A stretch of 10,335 bases of DNA from an uncultured Eubacterium sp. Lineage in GTDB: Bacteria > Bacillota > Clostridia > Lachnospirales > CAG-274. The stretch spans positions 1 through 10,335 of the forward strand of contig UQYD01000052.1 in the NCBI GenBank assembly GCA_900545305.1, written 5' to 3'. Made by a program: the position numbers and the translations under genes. Each line of letters begins with the position of its first letter. Position 1 is the stretch's first letter. Positions 1-7,122 of this stretch are shown here, one piece after another. The notes beneath the pieces are model-generated. The model searched no databases and was not told the DNA's origin. It was given only the letters and a program-made list of their open reading frames with translations.

Positions 1-404
1 AAGTAGTAAGACGTAAAGAGGTTGCTGCTAAGATTAAGGAAGCTAGAATGCAGGGCGACCTTTCCGAAAATGCTGAATATGACGCTGCTAAGGAAGAACA
101 GGCGGAAATCGAAACAAGAATTACTCAGATTGAAAAAATGCTCAGAAATGCAGAAGTTATTGACGAGGATGAGCTTAACACAGGTAAAGTAAACCTTGGT
201 AATACAGTAGTTCTTTGGGATAATGAATTTGAAGAAGAAATTACTTACACTCTTGTAGGTCCAGCAGAAGCAGACCCTATGCAGGGTAAACTTTCTAACG
301 AATCTCCTCTTGGTATGGCTATGTTAGGTCATTCAGTAGGCGATATTATTGAAAATCAGGCTCCAGACGGAGTAATCGAATTTAAGATTTTAGATATTAA
401 ATAG
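1..404 (+). CDS. greA: Transcription elongation factor GreA (5'-truncated by window edge)
   Basis: GreA rescues backtracked RNA polymerase by inserting its N-terminal coiled coil into the secondary channel and stimulating cleavage of the extruded transcript. The frame is open from base 3, and 133 residues are visible. The usual length is about 157-160, so roughly 25 N-terminal residues lie outside the window. The coiled-coil tip signature GDLSENAEYDAAKEEQ is present with its acidic residues, which in the family coordinate the catalytic magnesium. It is followed by the C-terminal FKBP-like domain, including PLGMAMLGHSVGD and the final IEFKILDI strand. An internal ATG at 48 falls just before the DLSEN motif and is not the true start, because the upstream codons (VRRKEVAAKIKEAR) continue the family's coiled coil. 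The gene ends with TAG only 11 bases before lysS, a common greA-lysS arrangement in Firmicutes, so the two are almost certainly co-transcribed. Confidence 0.96.
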   Translation, partial: VVRRKEVAAKIKEARMQGDLSENAEYDAAKEEQAEIETRITQIEKMLRNAEVIDEDELNTGKVNLGNTVVLWDNEFEEEITYTLVGPAEADPMQGKLSNESPLGMAMLGHSVGDIIENQAPDGVIEFKILDIK

Positions 405-415
405 GAGAAATACAA

Positions 416-1945
416 ATGGAAAACAATCAGAATAAGCCAAACAAGAAGCAGGCTGCTGAAGGTAAGGCTTTAAATGAAATTTTAAGATTAAGACGTGAAA
501 AACTTGCTAATTTACAGGAAATGGATATGGACCCATTCAAGATTGTAAAGTGCGATGTTACAAACCATAGTGTAGAAATTAAAGAAAACTTTGAAGAATT
601 TGAAGGCAAGACTGTATCTGTTGCTGGTAGAGTTATGAGCAAGAGAGTTATGGGTAAGGCTAGTTTCTGTGATGTTCAAGATAGAGATGGCAGAATTCAG
701 TGCTATGTTACAAGAGATAGTCTTGGCGAAGATAGCTACAAGCTTTTCAAGAAATACGATATTGGTGATATTGTTTGCGTAAAGGGTTATGTATTTAAGA
801 CTCAGAAGGAAGAAATTTCTGTTCACGCAGAAGAAGTTACTTTACTTTCTAAGTCACTTCAGGTTCTTCCTGAAAAGTTCCACGGTTTAAAGGACCAGGA
901 TTTAAGATACAGACAGAGATATGTTGACCTTATTGTAAATCCGGAAACAAAGAAGAACTTCATTACAAGAGGTAAGGTTATTAAGACTGTTAGAAATTAC
1001 CTTGATAACTTAGACTTCCTTGAAGTTGAAACTCCAATTTTACAGACTATTCCAGGTGGTGCATCTGCAAGACCTTTCATTACACATCACAATACACTTG
1101 ATATTGATATGTATATGAGAATTGCTCTTGAACTTCCATTAAAGAGACTTATTGTTGGTGGTCTTGAAAGAGTATACGAAATTGGTAGAGTATTCAGAAA
1201 TGAAGGTATGGACGCAAGTCATAACCCAGAATTTACATTACTTGAATTATATCAAGCATATACAGATTACCACGGTATGATGGATATTACTGAAGGTATT
1301 ATCAAGGAAGTTGCTGAAAAGGTTGCAGGTAGCGACAAGATTGTATATCAGGGCGTAGAACTTGATTTCTCAAAGCCTTTTGAAAGAATTACAATGCTTG
1401 ATGCTGTTAAGAAGTACACAGGCGTTGACTTTGATGAAATTCCTGATACTGAAACAGCTAAGAAGGTTGCTAAGGAACATAATGTTGAATTTGAAGAAGT
1501 TCACGAAAAAGGCGATATTCTTAACTTATTCTTCGAAGAATTTGTTGAAGATAAGCTTATTCAGCCTACATTCCTTATGGACCACCCTGTTGAAATTTCT
1601 CCACTTACAAAGAGAAAGCCAGATAAGCCAGATTATACAGAAAGATTTGAGCTTTTCATCTGTGGTCACGAATATGCAAATGCTTATAGCGAATTAAATG
1701 ACCCAATCGACCAGAGAGAAAGATTTAAGCGTCAGGATGAGCTTAGAGCTAGTGGCGATGAAGAAGCTAATATGATTGATGAAGACTTCATGATGGCTCT
1801 TGAATACGGTATGGCACCTACAGGTGGTATGGGTATGGGTATTGATAGACTTGTAATGTTATTTACAAATGCAAGTACAATCAGAGATATTCTTTTATTC
1901 CCAACAATGAAGCCTATTGAAACTGGTAACAAGACAGAAGAATAA
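416..1945 (+). CDS. lysS: Lysyl-tRNA synthetase, class II
   Basis: This cytoplasmic enzyme charges tRNA-Lys with lysine using ATP. The 509-residue length is normal for bacterial LysRS. An N-terminal OB-fold anticodon-binding domain spans roughly residues 60-165 and contains a VAGRVMSKRVMGKASFCDVQD stretch. The catalytic class II domain follows. Motif 1 lies near residue 201 (FLEVETPILQTIPGGASARPF, ending in the conserved ARPF). Motif 2 lies near 260 (FRNEGMDASHNPEFTLLE) with its ATP-binding arginine. Motif 3 lies near 471 (GMGMGIDRLVMLF). The ATG at 416 follows an AGGAG site that overlaps the greA stop codon, suggesting translational coupling. Codon use is strongly biased (ATT over ATA, AGA for Arg, GAA for Glu) like the ribosomal genes later in the window, consistent with high expression. 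A terminator follows directly. Confidence 0.98.
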   Translation: MENNQNKPNKKQAAEGKALNEILRLRREKLANLQEMDMDPFKIVKCDVTNHSVEIKENFEEFEGKTVSVAGRVMSKRVMGKASFCDVQDRDGRIQCYVTRDSLGEDSYKLFKKYDIGDIVCVKGYVFKTQKEEISVHAEEVTLLSKSLQVLPEKFHGLKDQDLRYRQRYVDLIVNPETKKNFITRGKVIKTVRNYLDNLDFLEVETPILQTIPGGASARPFITHHNTLDIDMYMRIALELPLKRLIVGGLERVYEIGRVFRNEGMDASHNPEFTLLELYQAYTDYHGMMDITEGIIKEVAEKVAGSDKIVYQGVELDFSKPFERITMLDAVKKYTGVDFDEIPDTETAKKVAKEHNVEFEEVHEKGDILNLFFEEFVEDKLIQPTFLMDHPVEISPLTKRKPDKPDYTERFELFICGHEYANAYSELNDPIDQRERFKRQDELRASGDEEANMIDEDFMMALEYGMAPTGGMGMGIDRLVMLFTNASTIRDILLFPTMKPIETGNKTEE

Positions 1946-1957
1946 TTTATTTTGATT

Positions 1958-1987
1958 AATGCACAGGTTTTATCCTGTGCATTTTTT
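1958..1987 (+). terminator. Intrinsic terminator of greA-lysS
   Basis: GCACAGG (1961-1967) pairs with CCTGTGC (1974-1980) around a six-base loop, and the stem extends outward with A-T pairs to about 1958/1983. A run of Ts follows immediately (1982-1987). It sits 13 bases after the lysS stop, where the operon should end. Confidence 0.9.
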
Positions 1988-2028
1988 GTAATAAATAGGA
2001 TAGCTATGATACTTTGAATGAAAAACAT

Positions 2029-2090
2029 ATTTTCATAACTTTTAACATTAAATCGTAAGCTAGTTTTATGAAAATTTGTTTAATGTTAAA
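2029..2090. repeat. Two interleaved perfect inverted repeats
   Basis: Arm A, ATTTTCATAA (2029-2038), has its exact reverse complement at 2066-2075. Arm B, TTTAACATTAAA (2041-2052), has its exact reverse complement at 2079-2090. The order is A-B-A'-B', so the pairs interleave rather than nest. A 10-of-12 match to the last arm recurs at 2117-2128, and the three B-type arms start at 38-base intervals (2041, 2079, 2117). The block lies between the lysS terminator and the regulator promoter and has no coding potential. Function is unknown. Regulator binding sites or a decayed mobile-element end are possible, and AT-rich sequence makes chance matches more likely. Confidence 0.6.
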
Positions 2091-2143
2091 GAATGTAAAA
2101 TTGAAAAAATTTTAAGAATAATGTTAAAAAATGGAATAATTTA

Positions 2144-2172
2144 TTGACCATTTATAGTGTATGTGGTATTAT
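2144..2172 (+). promoter_or_regulatory. Sigma-A type promoter of the TetR/beta-helix operon
   Basis: TTGACC (2144-2149) is separated by 17 bases from TATTAT (2167-2172). A TGG extended -10 element (2164-2166) directly precedes the -10 box. Transcription would begin near 2179, about 32 bases before the TTG start of the regulator gene. Confidence 0.8.
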
Positions 2173-2188
2173 TGGTTTGTAAACCAAT
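2171..2188. promoter_or_regulatory. Palindromic operator, probable TetR autoregulation site
   Basis: ATTGGTTT-GT-AAACCAAT is a perfect 8+8 base dyad with a two-base centre. It overlaps the end of the -10 box and the expected transcription start of the promoter at 2144-2172. It lies about 22 bases upstream of a TetR-family gene. TetR proteins bind as dimers to dyads of this type and commonly repress their own promoter. The assignment to this particular protein is inference from position. Confidence 0.72.
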
Positions 2189-2196
2189 TAAATAAT

Positions 2197-2204
2197 AAAG
2201 GAGG
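2197..2204 (+). promoter_or_regulatory. Ribosome binding site setting the TTG start of the TetR gene
   Basis: AAAGGAGG is a near-perfect Shine-Dalgarno sequence that ends six bases before TTG at 2211. No ATG or GTG is suitably placed in this frame before the HTH domain, so the TTG is the likely start. Confidence 0.85.
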
Positions 2205-2210
2205 TTTTCT

Positions 2211-2897
2211 TTGGCAAGGTCTGGAAACAAGGAAGAATCAAAGAGGCGTATACTTTCTGCTTGTGTAAAGTTGTTTATTGAAAAAGGATTTCATAACACA
2301 ACTATGGCAGAAATTTTAAGGGAATCAGGTACGACAAGCTCAACATTTCAAAATATTTTTCGTACAAAAGACGGAGTTATACTGGAATTGACAGAATTTA
2401 TGTTTGACAACCAGTTTGCATCGGCAAGAAATGTTAGTGACAGCCTACCATTGGTTTATATATATGCAGTAGAAACGTGCATACAGATGACGCTTGTAGA
2501 GCTTAACGAAAATTTGAGGGATATTTACGTTGAGACTTATTCAAATGGGCGTACTATGGAGTATGTATTTGAGCGAACATCTGTGGAACTTTATAAGATA
2601 TTTAAACAATATAATCCTAGCTATTCTGAAAGTGATTTTTATGAAATGGAAATAGGAACAGCCGGTATAATGCGTAATTATATGAAGAAGAAATGCGATT
2701 TATATTTTACTCTTGAAAAGAAAATAGCACGTTTTCTTGATATGAGTTTAAATGTTTATAATGTTCCAAAAGATGAAAGAGAAAAGATTATTGCATTTGT
2801 GCTTAGTATTGATATACGTAAAGAGGCAAACCAAATTATGCAAAAACTTTTTAAATCATTGGCTATGCACTTTGATTTTGAACTTGGGGAAAATTAA
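2211..2897 (+). CDS. TetR/AcrR-family transcriptional regulator
   Basis: A predicted 228-residue DNA-binding repressor. Residues about 10-55 form the TetR N-terminal helix-turn-helix: RRILSACVKLFIEKGFHNTT, then MAEILRESGTTSSTFQNIFR followed by TKDG, matching the family pattern in which the recognition helix precedes an aromatic-phenylalanine-basic-K/E/D segment. The rest is an all-alpha ligand and dimerisation domain with no recognisable subfamily, so the inducer cannot be named. Translation begins at TTG, six bases after AAAGGAGG; TTG may lower expression. The gene lies 16 bases upstream of the beta-helix gene in the same direction, and no promoter or terminator separates them. With the dyad over its own promoter, it most likely controls itself and the two downstream secreted-protein genes. 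Confidence is high for the family and moderate for the regulon. Confidence 0.93.
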   Translation: MARSGNKEESKRRILSACVKLFIEKGFHNTTMAEILRESGTTSSTFQNIFRTKDGVILELTEFMFDNQFASARNVSDSLPLVYIYAVETCIQMTLVELNENLRDIYVETYSNGRTMEYVFERTSVELYKIFKQYNPSYSESDFYEMEIGTAGIMRNYMKKKCDLYFTLEKKIARFLDMSLNVYNVPKDEREKIIAFVLSIDIRKEANQIMQKLFKSLAMHFDFELGEN

Positions 2898-2913
2898 ATA
2901 AAGGAGGTATCTT

Positions 2914-5900
2914 ATGAGGATTAAGAAATTAGGTTTTTTAATGTTTACTTTTGTAGTTGCTATGATGTTTATTCAGGTGGTATATGCTGATACAACATCT
3001 GAACAGCACACGCATTGTTTTTGTGGCAAAACAGATTGTAATAATGGGAAACAGCATAGTATCTTAGCAAGTAAAGAAATAACTTATACTCCATTTGACG
3101 GTACTACACAAATAGCGTATGACAGCAATAGATGTGCATATATCTATTTGACAAAAGATGTAACTCTTTCTGGTAGCATAGGGGCAACAAATGCTACATT
3201 GTACATCTGTTTAAATGGACATAAGTTAAGTTCTTCAAATTTAAGTTCGCCTATTATCAATAACTTGAAAAATTTAGTTATTTGTGATTGTGTTGGTAAT
3301 GGCGAAATTGGAAACAGAGGTACAAGCGAATCACCAGCAATACAGGCGATAAATGTTGCAACCAATTGTAATGCCTATTTGTATGGTGGTAAAATAGCTA
3401 ACAATATAACAAATTGTAGTGGTGCTGGCATATTTGTAGCTAAAAGTGCTAATTTATATATGTATGGTGGTACTGTTGCAAATAATAAGTCAACACAAGA
3501 TGGTGGTGGTATTGCAACAGAAACCGGTACAATCAATGTATTAGGTGGTACTATAAAGGAAAATAAGGGGGCAAATGGTGGCGGTATACTGGTATACAGT
3601 AAATGGTGCTACTTCACTCTTTCTAATTGTTCTATTATAGGAAATACTACAACAGGAAAAGGTGGAGCTATCTATCAGAACGGAAGTTTAGATGTTTCAA
3701 ATAAAGTTCTGATATACGGGAATAAATACGTATCAAGTGATGGCAAAACAACATCAAATAATAATGTACAGTTGATTTTAAGTAAACCTATTACATGTGG
3801 TGCAGGTGGACTTAGTTCAAATTCAATGATTTATGTAACTTTGGATAATAAAAGTAGTGCTATTACAGGTGCGTTCAATGAAGATTGTAGTAGCCAAATA
3901 ATATCAGACGATAAGAATTATTTTGTTGCATATGATAAAACAAGTAAAACACATTCATTAACACAGCATACACATTGTATTTGTGGCAAAACTGATTGTG
4001 ATGATACATCAGTTGGTCATAGTATTTTAGAGAAAAAGGGTGTTGTTTATAAAGCTTTTGATGGTACAGATGAGATTGAGTATGATGCTAATAATTGTGC
4101 CTATATTGCTTTACCAAGAGATGTAACACTTTCTAATAGTTTAGGCAAAGAAGGAGCTACATTGTACATCTGCTTAAATGGACATAAGTTAAGTTCTTCT
4201 AATTTAGAAGCACCTATTATTAACAATTTAAAGAATTTAGTTATTTGTGACTGTGTTGGTACTGGCGAAATTGGAAACAGAGGTACTGATGACTCACCGG
4301 CTGTACAGGCAATAAATATTGCAAATGATTGTAATGTTTATGTGTACGGTGGTAGTATAGCTAACAACATAACAAATTCTAATGGTGCAGGTGTGCTATT
4401 GGGCGATAGTGCTAGTTTTTATATGTACGGTGGCAGTGTTAAGAACAATAAAACTACTCAAAACGGTGGAGGTATAAGCGTTCAACCTAGTAGCTCCGGT
4501 GGGGTTTATTTATACAACGGAGAGATTAGTGATAACTCTGCTGTAAATGGTGGTGGTATCTATTTTGACAATGGATACAACTTTAATATGAGTGGTGGAG
4601 AAATTAAAAATAATAGTTCTACTGAAAGTGGTGCAGGTATATCTATATTGGGCAATATGAATGCCTACATTTCAGGTGGTAGTATTTATGAAAATGTTTG
4701 CACATCAAACGGTGGTGGTATCTTTGCAACAGACTACAATGCTAAGGTTATTATAACTGGTGGTACAATAACTAAAAATACAGCTATGTGGGGTGGAGGT
4801 ATATATTTATTTAATGCAGCTCAGATGACAATGTCTGATTCAGCTGTGATTTCTGAAAATACTGCTAATTCAAATGGTGGTGGCGTATTCTTAAATCAGA
4901 GTGCAAATGTATCAGGTGTTGGAATTGTAAAGCCTACACTTACAATGACAGGTGGCAACATTGAAGGAAATACTGCAACCGGTAATGGTGGTGGTATTTG
5001 TGAAGCTAGAGGTAGCGTAGTTGATATATCTGGTGGTACAGTAAAAAATAATAAGTCTAGCCATGGTGCAGGAATTTTTATAGGTGATGTATCAAATGCA
5101 ACATTTAGTGATGGTGTAATAACTGGAAATACAGCTACAGGATATGGTGGTGGTGTATATGCTTGTGAATCAAGAGAAACAACATTCACAATGACAGGTG
5201 GTAACATTAATGAAAATACTGCTATCTATGGTGGTGCTATTAGTTTAGAAAAAGCTACAGTTAATATTACAGGTGGCTATATAGATAGCAATGTTGCTAC
5301 TGAAGGTGGTGGATGTCATGTGCGTAATGGTGGAAAATTAAACATTACTGACGGAAACCTTATGAATAATACTGCTACTGAGGGTGCAGGTGTATATGCC
5401 TATGGCAATAATGAGTATAATAGGGTTATAGTGACCATATCAGGCAATACCGAAATTATGAATAATATTGCAACTGGCAACGGTGGTGGTATTGGAACTA
5501 AAGATTATGTGACTATCAATTTAAGCGATGGAATGGTAAGGGATAATGAAGCTTTAAATGGTGGTGGTGTTTATATGGATAATACAAACACTAACGTTAA
5601 TCTTTCTAATTGTTTTATTGGAGGTAATAGAGTAAGGGGCAATGGTGGTGGTATTTACCACAATGGAAATTTAGATGTTTCAGAAATTGTACAGATATAT
5701 GGAAATAAATGTATGACAAGTGATGGTGAAACAGCATCAAATAACAATGTGTATTTGACTTCTGGCAAAACTATTACAAATAACTCGGGCGAATTAGGTA
5801 ACGATTCTTATATTTATGTAACTGTAATAGATAAAGAAAATGCTTTTACAGGCGTATTTAATGAGGATTTAAGTGACCGTATAGTATCAGATGATAAGGC

Positions 5901-6411
5901 ATATGTTGTAGTATATGATGCTACAAGCAAAACTTATGGTTTGGCACAGGCTGTTTGTATAACATTAGACCCTAAAAATGAATATGAAGGACCGGTAGAA
6001 TGTTATATTCAAAAGGGTACAGTATTCTCTAAACCTGAATATGAACCGATGTATGACAATTACCGTTTCATTGGTTGGTACAAAGACGGAGTGCGTTATG
6101 ATTTTAGCAAAGTTGTAAATGAAGATATTATTTTAACAGCAGAATGGATAAAGAGTGATTCTGCACCAGTAGAGCTTACAAAAGAGGGATATGCTGTATC
6201 AGGTGTAACATGTTCTGGCACTCTTTATATTGCTAGTTATGGGGAAAAGGAGCTTATTAGTGCAAAGGCTGTTCCGGTAAATGGCGATGTTAAAGGTACT
6301 TTTGCTGATATAGGTCTTGATACAACAGGTGCAATTAGCATTTCAGCCTATCTTTGGGAAAATAATATGGCACCTTTAAGTGAAACTGTAAGTATAAAGC
6401 TAAATTCATAA
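2914..6411 (+). CDS. Large secreted parallel beta-helix protein with duplicated modules and Flg_new repeat
   Basis: A 1165-residue extracellular protein, probably an adhesin or glycan-interacting surface protein; the ligand is unknown. Residues 1-25 are a signal peptide (KK, hydrophobic core, cleavage after VYA). Two modules follow, each starting with a Cys/His-rich cap HTHCxCGKTDC...H (residues 32-48 and 352-369), then a conserved segment with LYICLNGHKLSSSNL and NLVICDCVG. After each cap come right-handed beta-helix rungs with about 20 GGGI/GAGI turns resembling the Chlamydia POMP repeat. Each module closes with a matching 116-residue cap (3619-3966 and 5602-5949). The second module has many more rungs. 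Residues about 1013-1078 form an InlB-type/Flg_new repeat (YRFIGWYKDGV...DIILTAEW). A final domain of about 85 residues (ISAYLWENNMAPLSE) resembles C-terminal domains I recall from other clostridial secreted proteins. No LPXTG motif or terminal membrane segment is visible. The ATG follows AAAGGAGG at a suitable distance. Confidence 0.88.
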   Translation: MRIKKLGFLMFTFVVAMMFIQVVYADTTSEQHTHCFCGKTDCNNGKQHSILASKEITYTPFDGTTQIAYDSNRCAYIYLTKDVTLSGSIGATNATLYICLNGHKLSSSNLSSPIINNLKNLVICDCVGNGEIGNRGTSESPAIQAINVATNCNAYLYGGKIANNITNCSGAGIFVAKSANLYMYGGTVANNKSTQDGGGIATETGTINVLGGTIKENKGANGGGILVYSKWCYFTLSNCSIIGNTTTGKGGAIYQNGSLDVSNKVLIYGNKYVSSDGKTTSNNNVQLILSKPITCGAGGLSSNSMIYVTLDNKSSAITGAFNEDCSSQIISDDKNYFVAYDKTSKTHSLTQHTHCICGKTDCDDTSVGHSILEKKGVVYKAFDGTDEIEYDANNCAYIALPRDVTLSNSLGKEGATLYICLNGHKLSSSNLEAPIINNLKNLVICDCVGTGEIGNRGTDDSPAVQAINIANDCNVYVYGGSIANNITNSNGAGVLLGDSASFYMYGGSVKNNKTTQNGGGISVQPSSSGGVYLYNGEISDNSAVNGGGIYFDNGYNFNMSGGEIKNNSSTESGAGISILGNMNAYISGGSIYENVCTSNGGGIFATDYNAKVIITGGTITKNTAMWGGGIYLFNAAQMTMSDSAVISENTANSNGGGVFLNQSANVSGVGIVKPTLTMTGGNIEGNTATGNGGGICEARGSVVDISGGTVKNNKSSHGAGIFIGDVSNATFSDGVITGNTATGYGGGVYACESRETTFTMTGGNINENTAIYGGAISLEKATVNITGGYIDSNVATEGGGCHVRNGGKLNITDGNLMNNTATEGAGVYAYGNNEYNRVIVTISGNTEIMNNIATGNGGGIGTKDYVTINLSDGMVRDNEALNGGGVYMDNTNTNVNLSNCFIGGNRVRGNGGGIYHNGNLDVSEIVQIYGNKCMTSDGETASNNNVYLTSGKTITNNSGELGNDSYIYVTVIDKENAFTGVFNEDLSDRIVSDDKAYVVVYDATSKTYGLAQAVCITLDPKNEYEGPVECYIQKGTVFSKPEYEPMYDNYRFIGWYKDGVRYDFSKVVNEDIILTAEWIKSDSAPVELTKEGYAVSGVTCSGTLYIASYGEKELISAKAVPVNGDVKGTFADIGLDTTGAISISAYLWENNMAPLSETVSIKLNS
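3007..3520 (+). repeat. N-cap repeat, copy 1 of the beta-helix gene
   Basis: This segment encodes HTHCFCGKTDC through the first GGG turn. It is repeated at 3967-4483 with one extra codon in the second copy. Identity is visible at DNA level, for example GCTACATTGTACATCTG and AATGGACATAAGTTAAGTTC occur in both copies. It indicates an internal gene duplication of about 960 bases. Confidence 0.85.
3619..3966 (+). repeat. C-cap repeat, copy 1 of the beta-helix gene
   Basis: This 348-base segment encodes 116 residues from LSNCSIIGN to HSLTQ. It corresponds without gaps to 5602-5949 (LSNCFIGGN to YGLAQ). Shared markers include LDVS, IYGNK, TSDG/SSDG, SNNNV, IYVT and FNED. The spacing places it at the end of each beta-helix module. 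Confidence 0.85.
3967..4483 (+). repeat. N-cap repeat, copy 2 of the beta-helix gene
   Basis: Second copy of the Cys/His-rich cap and following conserved segment (HTHCICGKTDC, LYICLNGHKL, NLVICDCVG, GEIGNRGT). It begins directly after the first C-cap repeat, so the two modules are joined head to tail without a linker. Confidence 0.85.
5602..5949 (+). repeat. C-cap repeat, copy 2 of the beta-helix gene
   Basis: Second copy of the 116-residue closing segment, equal in length to the first. It is followed directly by the Flg_new repeat, which is present only once. Confidence 0.85.
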
Positions 6412-6450
6412 GCTTTGTGTGATATTTTATTTATATGAGGAGGAATTCCA

Positions 6451-7026
6451 ATGAAAAAACTTATTTCTGTTCTGATTATAATATCTACATTTGCTAGTAT
6501 GTCAACCAATATATACGCTAATACATCAGTTAATATAGAAAAGGCACAGCAATCTTCTACAGGGGAAGTTAATATTGAATGTAGCATAACTAATCCTAAT
6601 TCAACACAAAATATTACAGTTTTATCTTGTGAAATGGGAGATAAAACATATTCAAAGGAAATTATAAATATTGACCAATTTACGGCAGATATTTCTTCTG
6701 ATAATAAATTTACATTTAATTTTATGCCCTCTTGGTGGGTAGATACAAATAAGGTGTATATTGTCAGAGTAGGAGGCGACAGTATTGATACTCCTGATAG
6801 TATGATTATAGCCTTCTATGACGGAAAGGTATATAAAGCAGGGGATATTGATGGTAATGGTGATATAAATAAAACAGATGCTACATTGTTACTTAAATAT
6901 TTAAGTGGTTCTTTGAAGTTGAATAGTCGACAGATGGCAGCAGCTGATGTTAATAGTGATACAAATGTTGACCTTACTGATGCGATAAAAATTGTAGATA
7001 TATCTTCTAAAGTCAGAATTGATTAA
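6451..7026 (+). CDS. Secreted dockerin type I protein with Ig-like domain
   Basis: A small 191-residue secreted protein. Residues 1-23 form a signal peptide (MKKLISVLIIIS, cleavage likely after IYA). Residues about 24-128 look like one beta-sandwich, Ig-like domain ending in VYIVRVGGDSIDTPDSMIIAF, a pattern I recall from other clostridial extracellular dockerin proteins. Residues about 130-188 are a type I dockerin with two EF-hand-like calcium loops. Loop 1 has D132, D134, N136, D138, N140 and D143; loop 2 has D166, N168, D170, N172, D174 and D177. Dockerins bind cohesin domains of scaffold or surface proteins. No catalytic domain is present, so it may be an adaptor or binding protein. The ATG follows GAGGAGG, 39 bases after the beta-helix gene with no terminator between, so the two are probably co-transcribed. 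No cohesin is visible in this window. Confidence 0.88.
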   Translation: MKKLISVLIIISTFASMSTNIYANTSVNIEKAQQSSTGEVNIECSITNPNSTQNITVLSCEMGDKTYSKEIINIDQFTADISSDNKFTFNFMPSWWVDTNKVYIVRVGGDSIDTPDSMIIAFYDGKVYKAGDIDGNGDINKTDATLLLKYLSGSLKLNSRQMAAADVNSDTNVDLTDAIKIVDISSKVRID

Positions 7027-7032
7027 ATTGTT

Positions 7033-7068
7033 AAAAAGGTGCGTAGAGTTTTCTATGCACCTTTTTGT
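7033..7068 (+). terminator. Strong intrinsic terminator after the dockerin gene
   Basis: AAAAAGGTGC (7033-7042) pairs exactly with GCACCTTTTT (7057-7066). The stem continues inward through one G-U pair and TAGA/TCTA to a four-base loop, giving 15 pairs. The A-tract on one side and T-tract on the other could let it work in both directions. It begins seven bases after the stop codon. Confidence 0.92.
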
Positions 7069-7081
7069 GAATATAAAAGAA

Positions 7082-7100
7082 AAATTAACCGAGTTAATTT
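7082..7100. repeat. Perfect inverted repeat upstream of the acyltransferase promoter
   Basis: AAATTAAC-CGA-GTTAATTT is an exact 8+8 dyad with a three-base centre, 22 bases upstream of the predicted -35 box at 7123. Position and symmetry suit a regulator binding site. No regulator is assigned, and chance in AT-rich DNA is possible. Confidence 0.5.
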
Positions 7101-7122
7101 GTTTTAAAAGTGAATTGAAGTG

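Noticed and set aside
48..50. ATG at 48 as the start of GreA
   Set aside because: Codons from base 3 continue the GreA coiled coil directly before the DLSEN motif, so the gene simply begins outside the window.
427..826. Antisense open frames across the start of lysS
   Set aside because: They are shadows of a strongly biased housekeeping gene, with no initiation signals or domain similarity.
1362..1697. Alternative-frame open reading frame of 111 residues inside lysS
   Set aside because: It lies in the coding sequence of a well-supported gene, is Leu/Ser-rich by codon shift and has no ribosome binding site.
1732..2028. Antisense open frame covering the end of lysS and its terminator
   Set aside because: It spans the terminator hairpin and is an artefact of low stop frequency opposite lysS.
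4896..5207. Antisense open frame of about 100 residues within the beta-helix gene
   Set aside because: It is the proline- and valine-rich mirror of the GGT-rich repeats, with no ribosome binding site and no recognisable domain.
3967..5949. CRISPR-like or satellite repeat array suggested by regular GGTGGTGGT motifs
   Set aside because: The repeats are in frame, vary in sequence and encode beta-helix rungs in one long gene; there are no identical repeats with unique spacers.
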